Made by a program: the position numbers and the translations under genes | Origin: Methanofervidicoccus sp. A16 | Lineage (GTDB): Archaea > AGJL01 > Methanococci > Methanococcales > Methanococcaceae | Length of the DNA stretch: 64,000 nucleotides | Direction: 5' to 3' | Assembly: GCF_003351865.1 (NCBI RefSeq) | Contig: NZ_CP022242.1 | Span: 930,001-994,000, forward strand | In this document: positions 37,787-46,493 of the stretch, piece after piece | Layout of the letters: every line of letters begins with the position of its first letter | Numbering within the stretch: position 1 is the stretch's first letter | The notes under the pieces: model-generated | Database searches by the model: none | What the model was told of the DNA's origin: nothing | The model's input: only the letters and a program-made list of their open reading frames with translations

Positions 37787-38334
37787 ACCTTAGTTCCCAC
37801 CAAGTTAGTGATTAAAAGAACAATGAAAATAATAAATATAAAAACCTTAATTCCCATCAAAGTAATGATTTGAATAATAAAAATAAGAATAATAAAAAAA
37901 AGACTGAAATTATAATAAAAATTAATAACAGCAACTGTTAGGGAGGATCTGCTCCACTTCCATAGTATCTTAGAGCGTCCCAGAAAGATTATCTTTTATT
38001 TTAATTTTAATGTCCTCACTTATACTTTTATTTTTATAATTATTGTTATTCTTATCAGAATTTTTGATGGGAAGTAGAGTTCAGTATAAAAAATCATTAA
38101 ATACTCTTAGAATCTTCTGAACATTTAGGTAAGATAAGAAATTATATTCTGATATCCTCTATATTAGAAGATGTACAGAGGATCATTCTCTTTCAATCTT
38201 CTTTTTTAAATTTTTTCTGCATCTGGGATAATAGAAGTTTTTATTTTAAAATCTTTTCTTTATTATTTTTATTTTATTATTTTTATAATTATTTTTATTA
38301 TTTTTTAGACTATCCTTTTGATAGGAACTAGGAT
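37787..38334 (+). repeat. R1 element, copy f, interrupted by R2a
   Basis: Left end accttagttcccaccaagtt with gtgattaaaagaacaatgaa (37787-37843), then R2a, then the R1 interior resumes at cagtataaaaaatcattaaa (38082) and runs through cagaggatcattctctttca to the right end ccttttgataggaactagg. Without R2a it is about 310 bp, the usual R1 size. Confidence 0.78.
37844..38080 (-). repeat. R2 element, copy a, inserted in R1f
   Basis: 237 bp with inverted ends accttaattcccatcaaagt and tttttgatgggaagtagagt. The interior carries the R2 core (about 37930-37985): aacagcaactgttagggagg, atctgctccacttccatagt, atcttagagc. A clean target duplication is not visible, though tataaaa stands at both junctions with a small offset. 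Confidence 0.78.
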
Positions 38335-38357
38335 TAATAATATTAAAGATAAGAAAC

Positions 38358-38795
38358 CTACTCCAACTCTTCAAGAAACTTGGCTATCTTTTGAACCACA
38401 ACCTTTGCCTCCTCTTCATTCTTTGGATAGATAAGGTTTAACTTAGGTATCCTCCTTCTTCTTATAAGGTACTTTGTAAGTTCATTTGTCCTGGCACAAC
38501 CTATACATCCAAATGCTATAGGAGCCTCATCCATTATAATGGCAGCATCTGCCTCCTCAATTAAGGGACCTATTAAGGACATTCTCCCCCTAACTCCAGA
38601 GGGCACCTCTATTGCTGCATAACGTAATCCCTTCTTGGGATCTTCATCTGTCATGTTCATAGGAGGACTGTCTATCTCTGGAGTTCTAACCTTCTTACCT
38701 ACAACGTTGTTGAGCATTAAGGGTTTATGGCCAAACCTCTCAACGAGATCTCCAAGTATTAGACTGTTAGGTGGATAGATAAATATCTTCTTCAT
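38358..38795 (-). CDS. Methanogenesis marker protein 5 (DUF2112)
   Basis: A 145-residue protein of a family confined to methanogens, function unknown. Family features seen: [18 protein letters not shown] at the N-terminus, [24 protein letters not shown] in the middle and [17 protein letters not shown] with two conserved cysteines (CxxC) near residues 96-99. It ends in a helix-rich tail. It follows the DUF2111 gene by 18 bp on the minus strand, so the two form an operon, divergent from purD. Confidence 0.9.
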   Translation of the reverse strand: MKKIFIYPPNSLILGDLVERFGHKPLMLNNVVGKKVRTPEIDSPPMNMTDEDPKKGLRYAAIEVPSGVRGRMSLIGPLIEEADAAIIMDEAPIAFGCIGCARTNELTKYLIRRRRIPKLNLIYPKNEEEAKVVVQKIAKFLEELE

Positions 38796-38813
38796 ACTCT
38801 CACCTAATAATTT

Positions 38814-39203
38814 TTATTTAGGGAAGGCTTCCTCAGGTAGGAATTTCATCAACTCTGGTCTCCTTGAAAGGGTCAGTATTTCCTCAAATATTCCTGCAGT
38901 GATATCTACTACTCCAATCGCTCCAAGAACCTCTCCATCATCTACTATCGGCACCACTATTACTGGCAGTCCTGCATAGGGTCCCTTTACAGCACTTACC
39001 CTCAAGGTCTGTCCCAACTCTATAGCCAACTTTAACACGTATCCCTCGTAGTTGGTATCTACTATTTTACCCTTTTCAACCCTTACACCAGGTTTTTCCT
39101 TGGATCTCATAGCAACAGGTACCTTATTTACAAGTAGATGTATTGTATATGCTATAGGTGCAATATCCTTAGCATCTGCATTTTTCAAAACCTCCTTTAA
39201 CAC
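38814..39203 (-). CDS. DUF2111 family protein
   Basis: A 129-residue methanogen protein with a single alpha/beta domain resembling PAS/GAF-like sensor folds: GQTLRVSAVKGPYAGLPVIV, VVPIVDDGEVLGAIGVVDIT and FEEILTLSRRPELMKFLP at the end. The pattern V(V)PI-DDGE-LGAIG is typical of small-molecule sensor domains, so a sensing role for a metal or cofactor is possible but inferred. First gene of the unit with marker 5. GGTGAAAG-type site before the ATG. Confidence 0.85.
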   Translation of the reverse strand: MLKEVLKNADAKDIAPIAYTIHLLVNKVPVAMRSKEKPGVRVEKGKIVDTNYEGYVLKLAIELGQTLRVSAVKGPYAGLPVIVVPIVDDGEVLGAIGVVDITAGIFEEILTLSRRPELMKFLPEEAFPK

Positions 39204-39275
39204 ACTTTCACCTTAATAAGGTATTTATTATATAAAGTATAATACCTATCCTAATATAAAAAACCTGGTGATAAG

Positions 39276-40619
39276 ATGAAGGTGTTGTTAATAGGTGGTG
39301 GAGCAAGGGAACATGCCATTGCAGAGGCTCTTAGGAAGAACCCCTCTGTAAAACTCTATACAGTTATGAAGAACAGGAATCCAGGAATATACAGGATCTC
39401 GGAAAAGGTATCTCTAAAACCTGAGACAGATGTTGAGGCTATAATGTCCTTTGTAAATGAGGTAAATCCAGATATTGCAGTCATCGGTCCCGAGGCACCT
39501 CTAGAGGTAGGAGTGGCAGATGTACTCTGGGATATGGGAGTGCCCACAGTAGGGCCAAAGAAAGATCCTGCACAGATCGAGACAAGTAAGGAGTTTATGA
39601 GAGGGCTGATGAAAAAGTACAACATAAAGGGATCTGTAGAGTATGCCTCCTTTGATACCTACGAGGGTGTAGAGGAGTATATAGACAGTTTAAGTGAGAG
39701 GGGGATAGATGTAGTTGTAAAACCTGTAGGATTAACTGGAGGTAAAGGGGTAAAGGTTGTAGGGGAGCAACTAAAGGACAACGAGGAGGCAAAGAAGTAT
39801 GCAAAGGAGATCCTTGAGAAGAATATAGGTGGAGGAAAGGTAGTAATAGAGGAGAAACTTGTAGGGGTAGAATTTACACTCCATGGCTTCGTAGATGGAA
39901 AGAATATTGCCTTCACTCCAGCAGTCCAGGATCACCCTCACGCCTACGAGGGAGACGAGGGACCAATTACTGGAGGTATGGGATCCTACTCCTGTCCAGA
40001 TCACAAGTTGCCATTTTTGAGTGATAGAGATCTGGAGGAGGCTAAGGAGATCATGAGAGATACAGTTGAGGCTATAAGGAAGGAGGTTGGTCCATACCAG
40101 GGTATCCTCTACGGCCAGTTTATGCTTACAGTTGAGGGTCCTAAGGTAGTTGAGTACAATGCAAGGTTTGGAGATCCTGAAGCGATGAATATACTACCTC
40201 TCCTGAAGAACGACTTCCTAGAGATCTGTGAGGCTATAGTTAACGGTACCTTAGATAAGATAAACTTAGAATTTGAGAGAAAGGCAACTGTATGTAAGTA
40301 CGTTGCACCAAAGGGATATCCAACAAATCCTGTAAAGGGTGAGGTTATAAAGGTTGATGAGGAGAAGATAAGGGAGACTGGAGCACTTCTCTACTATGCG
40401 TCAGTAGATGAGAGAGATGGTAAGTTGTATCTAACAGGTTCAAGGAGTATTGCAGTAGTGGGGGTATCGGAGAATATTGAAGAGTGTGAGAGGATTGTAG
40501 AGGAGGCTATAAAGTATATAGAGGGAGAAGTATTCCACAGGAGAGATATAGGTAAGATAGAGTTGATCAAAAAGAGAATTGAGATTATGAGAAAACTGAG
40601 GGAAGGGAGTAGAGAATAA
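39276..40619 (+). CDS. purD: Phosphoribosylamine-glycine ligase PurD (GAR synthetase)
   Basis: ATP-dependent step two of purine synthesis. N-terminal domain opens [20 protein letters not shown]-grasp signatures [26 protein letters not shown] and [10 protein letters not shown]-type (here [13 protein letters not shown]) are present, and a C-terminal domain from about 335. 447 residues, normal for archaeal PurD. GGTGAT lies 3-4 bases before the ATG. Single gene, divergent from the DUF2111/marker-5 unit. Confidence 0.98.
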   Translation: MKVLLIGGGAREHAIAEALRKNPSVKLYTVMKNRNPGIYRISEKVSLKPETDVEAIMSFVNEVNPDIAVIGPEAPLEVGVADVLWDMGVPTVGPKKDPAQIETSKEFMRGLMKKYNIKGSVEYASFDTYEGVEEYIDSLSERGIDVVVKPVGLTGGKGVKVVGEQLKDNEEAKKYAKEILEKNIGGGKVVIEEKLVGVEFTLHGFVDGKNIAFTPAVQDHPHAYEGDEGPITGGMGSYSCPDHKLPFLSDRDLEEAKEIMRDTVEAIRKEVGPYQGILYGQFMLTVEGPKVVEYNARFGDPEAMNILPLLKNDFLEICEAIVNGTLDKINLEFERKATVCKYVAPKGYPTNPVKGEVIKVDEEKIRETGALLYYASVDERDGKLYLTGSRSIAVVGVSENIEECERIVEEAIKYIEGEVFHRRDIGKIELIKKRIEIMRKLREGSRE

Positions 40620-41071
40620 ACCTTATTAAAATATTATTTATGACAATAATTATTAGGATCTCGATAAAAATAATTATTATAAAAAATAAATAAAGAATTA
40701 AAAATGGAAAATCTTAAGAAAACTGTTTAAATCTTAATTAAAGGTTCAGTACAGGTGGAAATTAAAATCTCACTATTACTGTGGAATACCTGGAAACTAT
40801 AGGGGTGAGTCGAAATTTCTGTTAATTTATCTTTTTAAGAAAATTTTTATCTTTTTTATTCTTTATTATTATCTTTATTATCAGTCCTAATCTTATATAT
40901 AATAACAAAATATAAAATAAGAAAATAGGACAAAGTAGTTAGGAAGAATTTCCAGTTGGAGGCTAGATAAATCCTCTCCATTGGGACACCTATAATCTGC
41001 CCCTTAGGTTAAAGTAAATATAAAACTTAATAACAATAATCTAATTGATCAAAATAAAAAGGAGGGATTAC
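40620..41071. other. Intergenic region, no gene recognised
   Basis: About 450 bp after purD, AT-rich with less biased patches at 40735-40830 (ttactgtggaatacctggaa) and 40955-41010. They resemble the degenerate ctggagaaa motif elsewhere, weakly. No ORF. GGAGGGA before 41072 is the site of the next gene. Confidence 0.4.
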
Positions 41072-42220
41072 ATGAAAAGAATAGACCATGAAAAACTTTT
41101 AATGATTCCAGGACCTACCATGGTATCAAGTGAAGTACTGAATGCAATGGCATACCCTATAATAGGCCATAGAACAGAGGAGTTTAGAACACTGTTGGAG
41201 GACACTGTAGAGAAGATGAAGAAGGTGTTTATTACCGAGGGAGACGTCTATATTATCACTGGATCTGGTACTGCAGTTATGGATATGGCTATTGCCAACA
41301 CTGTAGATAAGGGGGATAAAGTACTTACAATATGCAACGGTAACTTTGGAGAGAGATTCTCCAAGATCGCAGAGGTGTATAAGGGAGAGGTTATTAAATT
41401 GGAGTATCCATGGGGTAAAGGTGCAAGACCTGAAGATGTAAAGAAGATCTTAGAGGAGAACCCAGATATTAAAGTTGTTACAGTAGTTCATAACGAAACC
41501 TCTACAGGTGTAAGGAATCCAATTAAGGAGATTGGAGAGGTAGTTAAGGATTACGACGCCCTCTATATAGTTGATACCATCTCCTCCCTAGGTGGAGACT
41601 ACGTAGATGTAGATAAGTTCCACATAGATATATGTGTTACAGGTTCCCAGAAGTGTCTAAGTGCTCCTCCAGGGATCTCCGCAATATCCATAAGTGAGAA
41701 GGCCTGGGACGTTATAAATAATACAAAGAGTAAATCTTTCTACCTAGATATAAAGGCGTACAGGGATAGGTTCGAGAGTAAGAGGGAATCACCATATACT
41801 CCTGCAGTTTCACTGATCTATGCACTAAATAAGGCGTTGGATAGAATACTTGAGGAGGGGCTGGAGAACAGGGTTAAGAGACATGAGAGATTGGCAAAGG
41901 CAACAGTTGCAGGTTTGGAAACTATGGGAATAGAACTCTTTGCAGAGGAGTGGGCAAGATCTATAACTGTAACCTCTGCCAGATATCCAGAGGGTATAGA
42001 GGATGGAAAGTTTAGAGGGATCCTCTCTAATAAGTATAAGGTAATTATTGCTGGTGGACAGGGACAGGTTAGTGGTAAGATATTCAGGATAGGACATATG
42101 GGGGAGGCAAGGGAGATCCATATACTGGGAACCTTGGCTGCCATAGAGATGGCATTTAAGGAGTTAGGTTATAACGCCAGTGGAGGAGTAGAGGCTGCCA
42201 AGGATGTACTTGGGATGTAA
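41072..42220 (+). CDS. Class V PLP-dependent aminotransferase (serine/alanine-glyoxylate/aspartate type)
   Basis: Fold-type I aminotransferase of the alanine-glyoxylate/serine-pyruvate group; the Methanocaldococcus homologue is annotated as an aspartate aminotransferase. Seen: MIPGPTMVSSEV near the start, GSGTAVMDMAIAN (cofactor phosphate site), HNETSTGVRNP, the cofactor-ring Asp168 in IVDTISSLGG, and the PLP lysine Lys194 in TGSQKCLSAPPG. The frame opens with TTG at 41045, but GGAGGG stands before the ATG at 41072, giving 382 residues. Amino donor is uncertain. Monocistronic. Confidence 0.92.
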   Translation: MKRIDHEKLLMIPGPTMVSSEVLNAMAYPIIGHRTEEFRTLLEDTVEKMKKVFITEGDVYIITGSGTAVMDMAIANTVDKGDKVLTICNGNFGERFSKIAEVYKGEVIKLEYPWGKGARPEDVKKILEENPDIKVVTVVHNETSTGVRNPIKEIGEVVKDYDALYIVDTISSLGGDYVDVDKFHIDICVTGSQKCLSAPPGISAISISEKAWDVINNTKSKSFYLDIKAYRDRFESKRESPYTPAVSLIYALNKALDRILEEGLENRVKRHERLAKATVAGLETMGIELFAEEWARSITVTSARYPEGIEDGKFRGILSNKYKVIIAGGQGQVSGKIFRIGHMGEAREIHILGTLAAIEMAFKELGYNASGGVEAAKDVLGM

Positions 42221-42617
42221 AATTTAGTAGAAGAAGAGGCACAGGAATAGGTATTTCCTTGTGAGGGGAGTTAAATTTTTATTTTTACACTACTATCTTC
42301 TTCTATTTTCTATATTACAGAAAAATTCAATAAAAATAACAAAATAATTACTATAAAGATAAAAAATAACACAAAAAGTTATTCAAAAAAATAAAAAAAG
42401 AAGTATAAACAATGATTCTCACTCTTTTTCCTCCACTTCAAAACATTTAGAAAGGTACTTAATTTAGATTTAAGGTATTTTTTCTAACAGGATTGGCTTT
42501 TATATTTTCTAACCACAATTTGGATATCTTTTCATATACCTATAAAAGTGGTAATTTTGGAAGTAATAAAAATAATAATATAACTATTATAATAAATTAT
42601 AAAAAATATATTAAAAA

Positions 42618-43147
42618 ACCCTACCTCCTATCAAAAAATTCTGATAAGATAGCAATAATTATAAAAATAAAAAGTATAAAAGGGAAGGTATAAAATCAGA
42701 ATAAATAAAAGATAATCTCCTCGGGTGCTCTAAGATACTATGGAAGTGGAGCAGATCCTCCTAACAGTTGCTGTTATTAATTTTAACCTTAGTTTCCATC
42801 AGTAGTGATTAAAAGAATAGTAAATCAATATAAAAATCATTAAATATCCTAAGATCTTTCTGAACACATAGGTAAGATAGGAGATCTTACTCTGATATCC
42901 GCTATACTAGAAGGTTTACAGAGGATCATTCTCCTTCAATCTTCTTTTTAAAATTTTTTCTACATCTGGGATAATAGAAGTTTCTGTTTTTTAAATATTT
43001 TCTTTAATCTTTAATTTTATTATTTTTATAACCAATTTTTATTTTTATTATTCTCTAAATTATCCTTTTGATGGAAACTAGGGTAATTATAATTTTTATT
43101 ATTCTTATTTTTATTATTTAAACCATCACTTTGATGGGAATTAAGGT
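42618..43147 (+). repeat. R2 element, copy b, interrupted by R1g
   Basis: Left part 42618-42785 opens accctacctcctatcaaaaa and contains the R2 core (gctctaagatactatggaag, tggagcagatcctcctaaca, gttgctgttattaat). The right part 43085-43147 resumes aattataatttttattattc and closes tcactttgatgggaattaag. Rejoined it is 231 bp and collinear with the reverse complement of R2a. Confidence 0.78.
42786..43084 (+). repeat. R1 element, copy g, inserted in R2b
   Basis: 299 bp opening accttagtttccatcagtag and closing ccttttgatggaaactaggg. Slightly shorter than other copies through a deletion after gtgattaaaagaatagtaaa. Typical blocks aagatctttctgaacacata and cagaggatcattctccttca are present. Confidence 0.8.
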
Positions 43148-43373
43148 ATTAAAAATTAATTAAAAAATTTAACAAAAAAGTTAAAAATAGGCTTAATCAT
43201 CATTTATCAGTATATATTATAGATTCTATAGCCATACTCATCAAATATGGTAGATTTAAACCGAGAATAAAATAATTTACCCATTTTTTCATTTTTTAAC
43301 AGTTTTAAAGATTTACTTTCGTTTTTCAATCCTAGTTATTTTTATTCTTTAATTACTACTTTGATAGATAATT

Positions 43374-43748
43374 CTACTCATCCTCGAACTCTACAGTTAT
43401 ATTCTTTATGTTGAACTCCCTACCACCCTCTATCTTCAACGACGACGGACTGCCACATTTTGGACAACTTATAAGAAGATCATCTATAACATCTAATTCT
43501 CCCTTATAACCACAGTTGCCACATATTACATAAGGTTTTATAAATTTTACCTCTATCTCTGCCCCTTCGCATATTGTAGATTTAGAAATCACCTCAAAGG
43601 CAAACTTCAACTGTTCCACATTTATAAACGTTAACTCTCCAATTTCCAGGTTTATCTTACTTACTCTTTTAACGTTTTTAAAATCGTGATTTTTTACAGT
43701 TTCTAATATAGTGTTTAGCATCGAGGTTGCGTAGGATAACTCGTGCAT
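43374..43748 (-). CDS. hypA: Hydrogenase nickel incorporation protein HypA
   Basis: Nickel chaperone for [NiFe]-hydrogenases. It opens MHELSYA, with the nickel-binding His2-Glu3, and has the zinc site CGNCGYKG...CPKCGS (Cys76, Cys79, Cys95, Cys98). 124 residues, typical. Single gene; hypB is not adjacent, and hypF lies far upstream, so maturation genes are dispersed in this genome. Confidence 0.97.
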   Translation of the reverse strand: MHELSYATSMLNTILETVKNHDFKNVKRVSKINLEIGELTFINVEQLKFAFEVISKSTICEGAEIEVKFIKPYVICGNCGYKGELDVIDDLLISCPKCGSPSSLKIEGGREFNIKNITVEFEDE

Positions 43749-43977
43749 ATTTACACCTTTGTTAAGACTATTGGCAATATTAAAAAATGTAATAATCGTA
43801 ATTGGAAAGATTTGTGAGTATTTTTAATTAGACTTATTATTAAAGTCAATCTTGATTTTTATGGAATTTTTATAAGAATCAGGAAATTAATTACTGTTTT
43901 GTTCCAAGTTGGATTAAAATGATAAAATTAAAATAATAATTTTAATTATTTTTATATTATTACTTTTTGGTGATAGA

Positions 43978-44856
43978 ATGAGTATTGTAGTAGGATACTA
44001 TGGAAATAACGGTGCTGTGATTGGAGGAGATAGAAGGAATATTATATTCAGGGGAGACCCTAAGAAGAGGGAGGAACTGGAGAAGAAACTGTACTCTGGA
44101 GAGATTAAGGATGAGGAGGAGTTAAAGAGGATTGCAGAGGAGTTGGGAGTTAAGGTGTATATAGAGGATGAGAGGGTTAAGGTGAAGAAAATAGACAATA
44201 CTTTGGTAGGGGAGGTTAGATCCATAGGTGCAGATTCCCGTAGGAGAAGGATGTATTTAACGAAGGGGATGTGTGCCATAGTGGATATACTCAACGATGA
44301 TATTGTAAATAAGTCTATAAAAAAGGGCAGTGGTATCATCATCTTTGGAAATAAACATCTTAAGGAGATGGTTAGTAAAGAACTTAAAAAGTATATGTAC
44401 GACTTCAACAGGATGAGTATTGAGGAGGTAAAGGAGGTTATTGAGGATATACTGAGGAAATGTTGCGGAGGTCCAACATCCTCCAAGGACTTCGATATCC
44501 TATATACAGATAAGAGGGAAAAGGATCTAGAAAAAGTTATTGAAAAGGACTTAGAGGAGTTAAGAAGATACAGGGAAGAGTTGAGACAAAAAATGATAGA
44601 TTTTGGAAAGGTAATGGCGATAGTGGATAAGATAGAGAACAACGGTGAAGTTGGTGTTATAAAAAATGGGAAACTTGTCCTAAATGAGGATCATTTGGCT
44701 ATAGATAAAATATGTCCAAATCCAAAGATATTTAAAGAGATTGAAGTTGAGGGGGATTTTGAGGAGGGGGATATAGTAGTGATAGAGAACGGTACCATGA
44801 AGGTAAAGGGTAAGGATGCGATACTTAAAACTAATTATATAATATGTAGGAAATAA
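43978..44856 (+). CDS. Uncharacterised methanogen protein, probable DUF2121, Ntn-hydrolase-like N-terminus
   Basis: A 292-residue protein of a methanogen-restricted family. The N-terminal SIVVGYYGNNGAVIGGDRRNI resembles the first strands of proteasome-like Ntn hydrolases (as in VVLAADRR), and GIIIFGNKHLKEMVSKEL and CCGGPTSSKDFDILY follow. A charged stretch (about 25-75) and a helical hairpin (about 180-220) are inserted. The usual N-terminal Thr/Ser/Cys nucleophile is replaced by Ser2 after Met, so activity is uncertain. The start follows GGTGAT. No function known; family recognition is moderate. Confidence 0.7.
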   Translation: MSIVVGYYGNNGAVIGGDRRNIIFRGDPKKREELEKKLYSGEIKDEEELKRIAEELGVKVYIEDERVKVKKIDNTLVGEVRSIGADSRRRRMYLTKGMCAIVDILNDDIVNKSIKKGSGIIIFGNKHLKEMVSKELKKYMYDFNRMSIEEVKEVIEDILRKCCGGPTSSKDFDILYTDKREKDLEKVIEKDLEELRRYREELRQKMIDFGKVMAIVDKIENNGEVGVIKNGKLVLNEDHLAIDKICPNPKIFKEIEVEGDFEEGDIVVIENGTMKVKGKDAILKTNYIICRK

Positions 44857-45013
44857 TTAGTTAATTTTACAGGGCTTTCTATAAAAAGTATATTTTGAGG
44901 TTATTTCCTGGTATTATACGGAGTACTATTGAGAGGACTAGATTTTTGTTAATATTTACTTTTTAGATTTAATTATTTTAATTTTATTTTTTTTATTATT
45001 ATTTTTAAATTGT

Positions 45014-46444
45014 TTAAAGACTTTGTTCCTTATTTTTTAACAGGGAAACATATCCAACAAAGGCTCCAGAAGAGATAGTATCTCCCAATCCCACTGTAGA
45101 TTTAGGATCCTCTACTAACCTTGTAGGTACCATTGCAATCTTGTAATCTCTATATTCCGGGCTTGTCTTTATATCTTTTACAATTTTTCTAAGGGATTTT
45201 CCATATCTATTGTAAGGTATCTTTATACCTTCCTTCAGATCTTCAATTGAGGATATCCCACCTAATTTAGCCTTTGTACTTGCTAAAACTGTGGCTAACT
45301 CTAAGGTTTCTTCAAGTTCTTTCTCTTCTAAGAGATTATCTCTCCTACAGAGGTGTAGTAAGTAGTATAGTGTGTGAACCTGTACAACCTCTAAGTTGCT
45401 ATAACTCTCAAGAAGTGTCTTGCAGGCATAGAGGACATTTTCAATCCTACTCTCTTTTATTAGAGAGTCACTTAGATCTTCGTATCCCATAATCTCCATA
45501 ATGTTGGCAATCTCAACCTCATCCATCCCTAGGGAATCTACCTTGGGAACTATTTTATCTAATATCATCTTTCTAAGTCTCTCATTCTGGATAGAGGCAA
45601 ACTCTAAGTGAATCCTTATATCCTTTTTTCTCCTTAATAGATCTATATCCTCCTGGGATTTTTCAATATAGTAGAGACAGTCTTTTCCATCTGAGTATTT
45701 CTCCTTTATTCCCTGATACCCTGAAAGGATGGCACAATCTACCATTTCACCAATTTCAGGTAGCTTTTCTTTTAGATCCTCCTTAATCTCTACCCTATAA
45801 ACATCAAGATCTGAGGCAGCGATGAATCTATTTGCACAGGGTGTTTTTATTTTCTCCCCTCCTAGAAAAAACTCCAAACCTTTTTTATATTCAAAGATAC
45901 GATTTATCTTTAAGGGATCCTCTTCTCTGTACACCTCTATAGGTTTCCCCAACATGAGTTTTCCATTAACAACTGTAGGATAGAGTAGATTATCACTGTT
46001 GTTAAACATTTCGGCCACTTTCTTTGATAATAGAGGCGTGTAGGCTATTATTGTTCTTAAATTTAATACAGATAGTAGATTGGAAATTATTCCTACCTGT
46101 CCTCCTATTCTCTCCTCGTCGTACTTTATACTGTCAAACCACCTATTGAGGGTTTCATCTTCAACTATATGTACTTCAACAGGTTTTCCATACTTCATAC
46201 TGTATATTAATCCTCTTATGAAATCTACAGGGCTTTTTATCTCTTTAGGGAGTTTCTCTGTACTTCTTAATATCTCTTCTATCTGGAACTTATTTATTAA
46301 TTCCTCTACCTCTTTTCCATCTTTAAAGATCTTTATTGCATCTACATTGACATTGTAGGCTAGGAATACACCGATATTGGAAAAACCTTCTATAAGTCGT
46401 AGGATTTTACTGTATTGAATTTCTCTATCTTCCATCTCTTCCAC
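45014..46444 (-). CDS. pfkC: ADP-dependent phosphofructokinase/glucokinase
   Basis: Phosphorylates fructose 6-phosphate (in Methanococcales also glucose) using ADP, in the modified Embden-Meyerhof pathway for glycogen use. The ribokinase-like fold is seen in FLAYNVNVDAIKIF at the N-terminus, GGQVGIISNLLSVL, LHLEFASIQNERL, the EVEIANIME motif and VHTLYY; the anion-hole motif GLGDTISSGAF near the C-terminus holds catalytic Asp455. 476 residues, normal. It is the last gene of a probable GTPase/map/pfkC unit (49 bp after map). Confidence 0.95.
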   Translation of the reverse strand: MEEMEDREIQYSKILRLIEGFSNIGVFLAYNVNVDAIKIFKDGKEVEELINKFQIEEILRSTEKLPKEIKSPVDFIRGLIYSMKYGKPVEVHIVEDETLNRWFDSIKYDEERIGGQVGIISNLLSVLNLRTIIAYTPLLSKKVAEMFNNSDNLLYPTVVNGKLMLGKPIEVYREEDPLKINRIFEYKKGLEFFLGGEKIKTPCANRFIAASDLDVYRVEIKEDLKEKLPEIGEMVDCAILSGYQGIKEKYSDGKDCLYYIEKSQEDIDLLRRKKDIRIHLEFASIQNERLRKMILDKIVPKVDSLGMDEVEIANIMEIMGYEDLSDSLIKESRIENVLYACKTLLESYSNLEVVQVHTLYYLLHLCRRDNLLEEKELEETLELATVLASTKAKLGGISSIEDLKEGIKIPYNRYGKSLRKIVKDIKTSPEYRDYKIAMVPTRLVEDPKSTVGLGDTISSGAFVGYVSLLKNKEQSL

Positions 46445-46493
46445 CGATAAATAGATTGGATATTAAATCCCTGATCTCTCTATAAAAAATAAG

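Larger units (their letters stand above)
37504..38357. other. Intergenic region holding a nested R1/R2 composite
   Basis: About 850 bp. 37504-37786 is AT-rich spacer with no recognised feature; 37787-38334 is R1f with R2a inserted in it. The last bases before 38358 belong to the 3' side of the marker-5 gene. Confidence 0.6.
42221..43373. other. Intergenic region holding a nested R2/R1 composite
   Basis: About 1.15 kb with no supported gene. R2b (42618-43147) is interrupted by R1g (42786-43084). A 66-codon ATG frame at 42493-42693 is low-complexity (Asn, Lys, Ile) and overlaps the repeat; it is not accepted as a gene. 43148-43373 is AT-rich spacer 3' of hypA. Confidence 0.6.

Noticed and set aside
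42493-42693. 66-codon ATG ORF on the plus strand
   Set aside because: Low-complexity Asn/Lys/Ile translation, no ribosome binding site, and its second half lies in the R2b repeat; chance ORF in AT-rich DNA.
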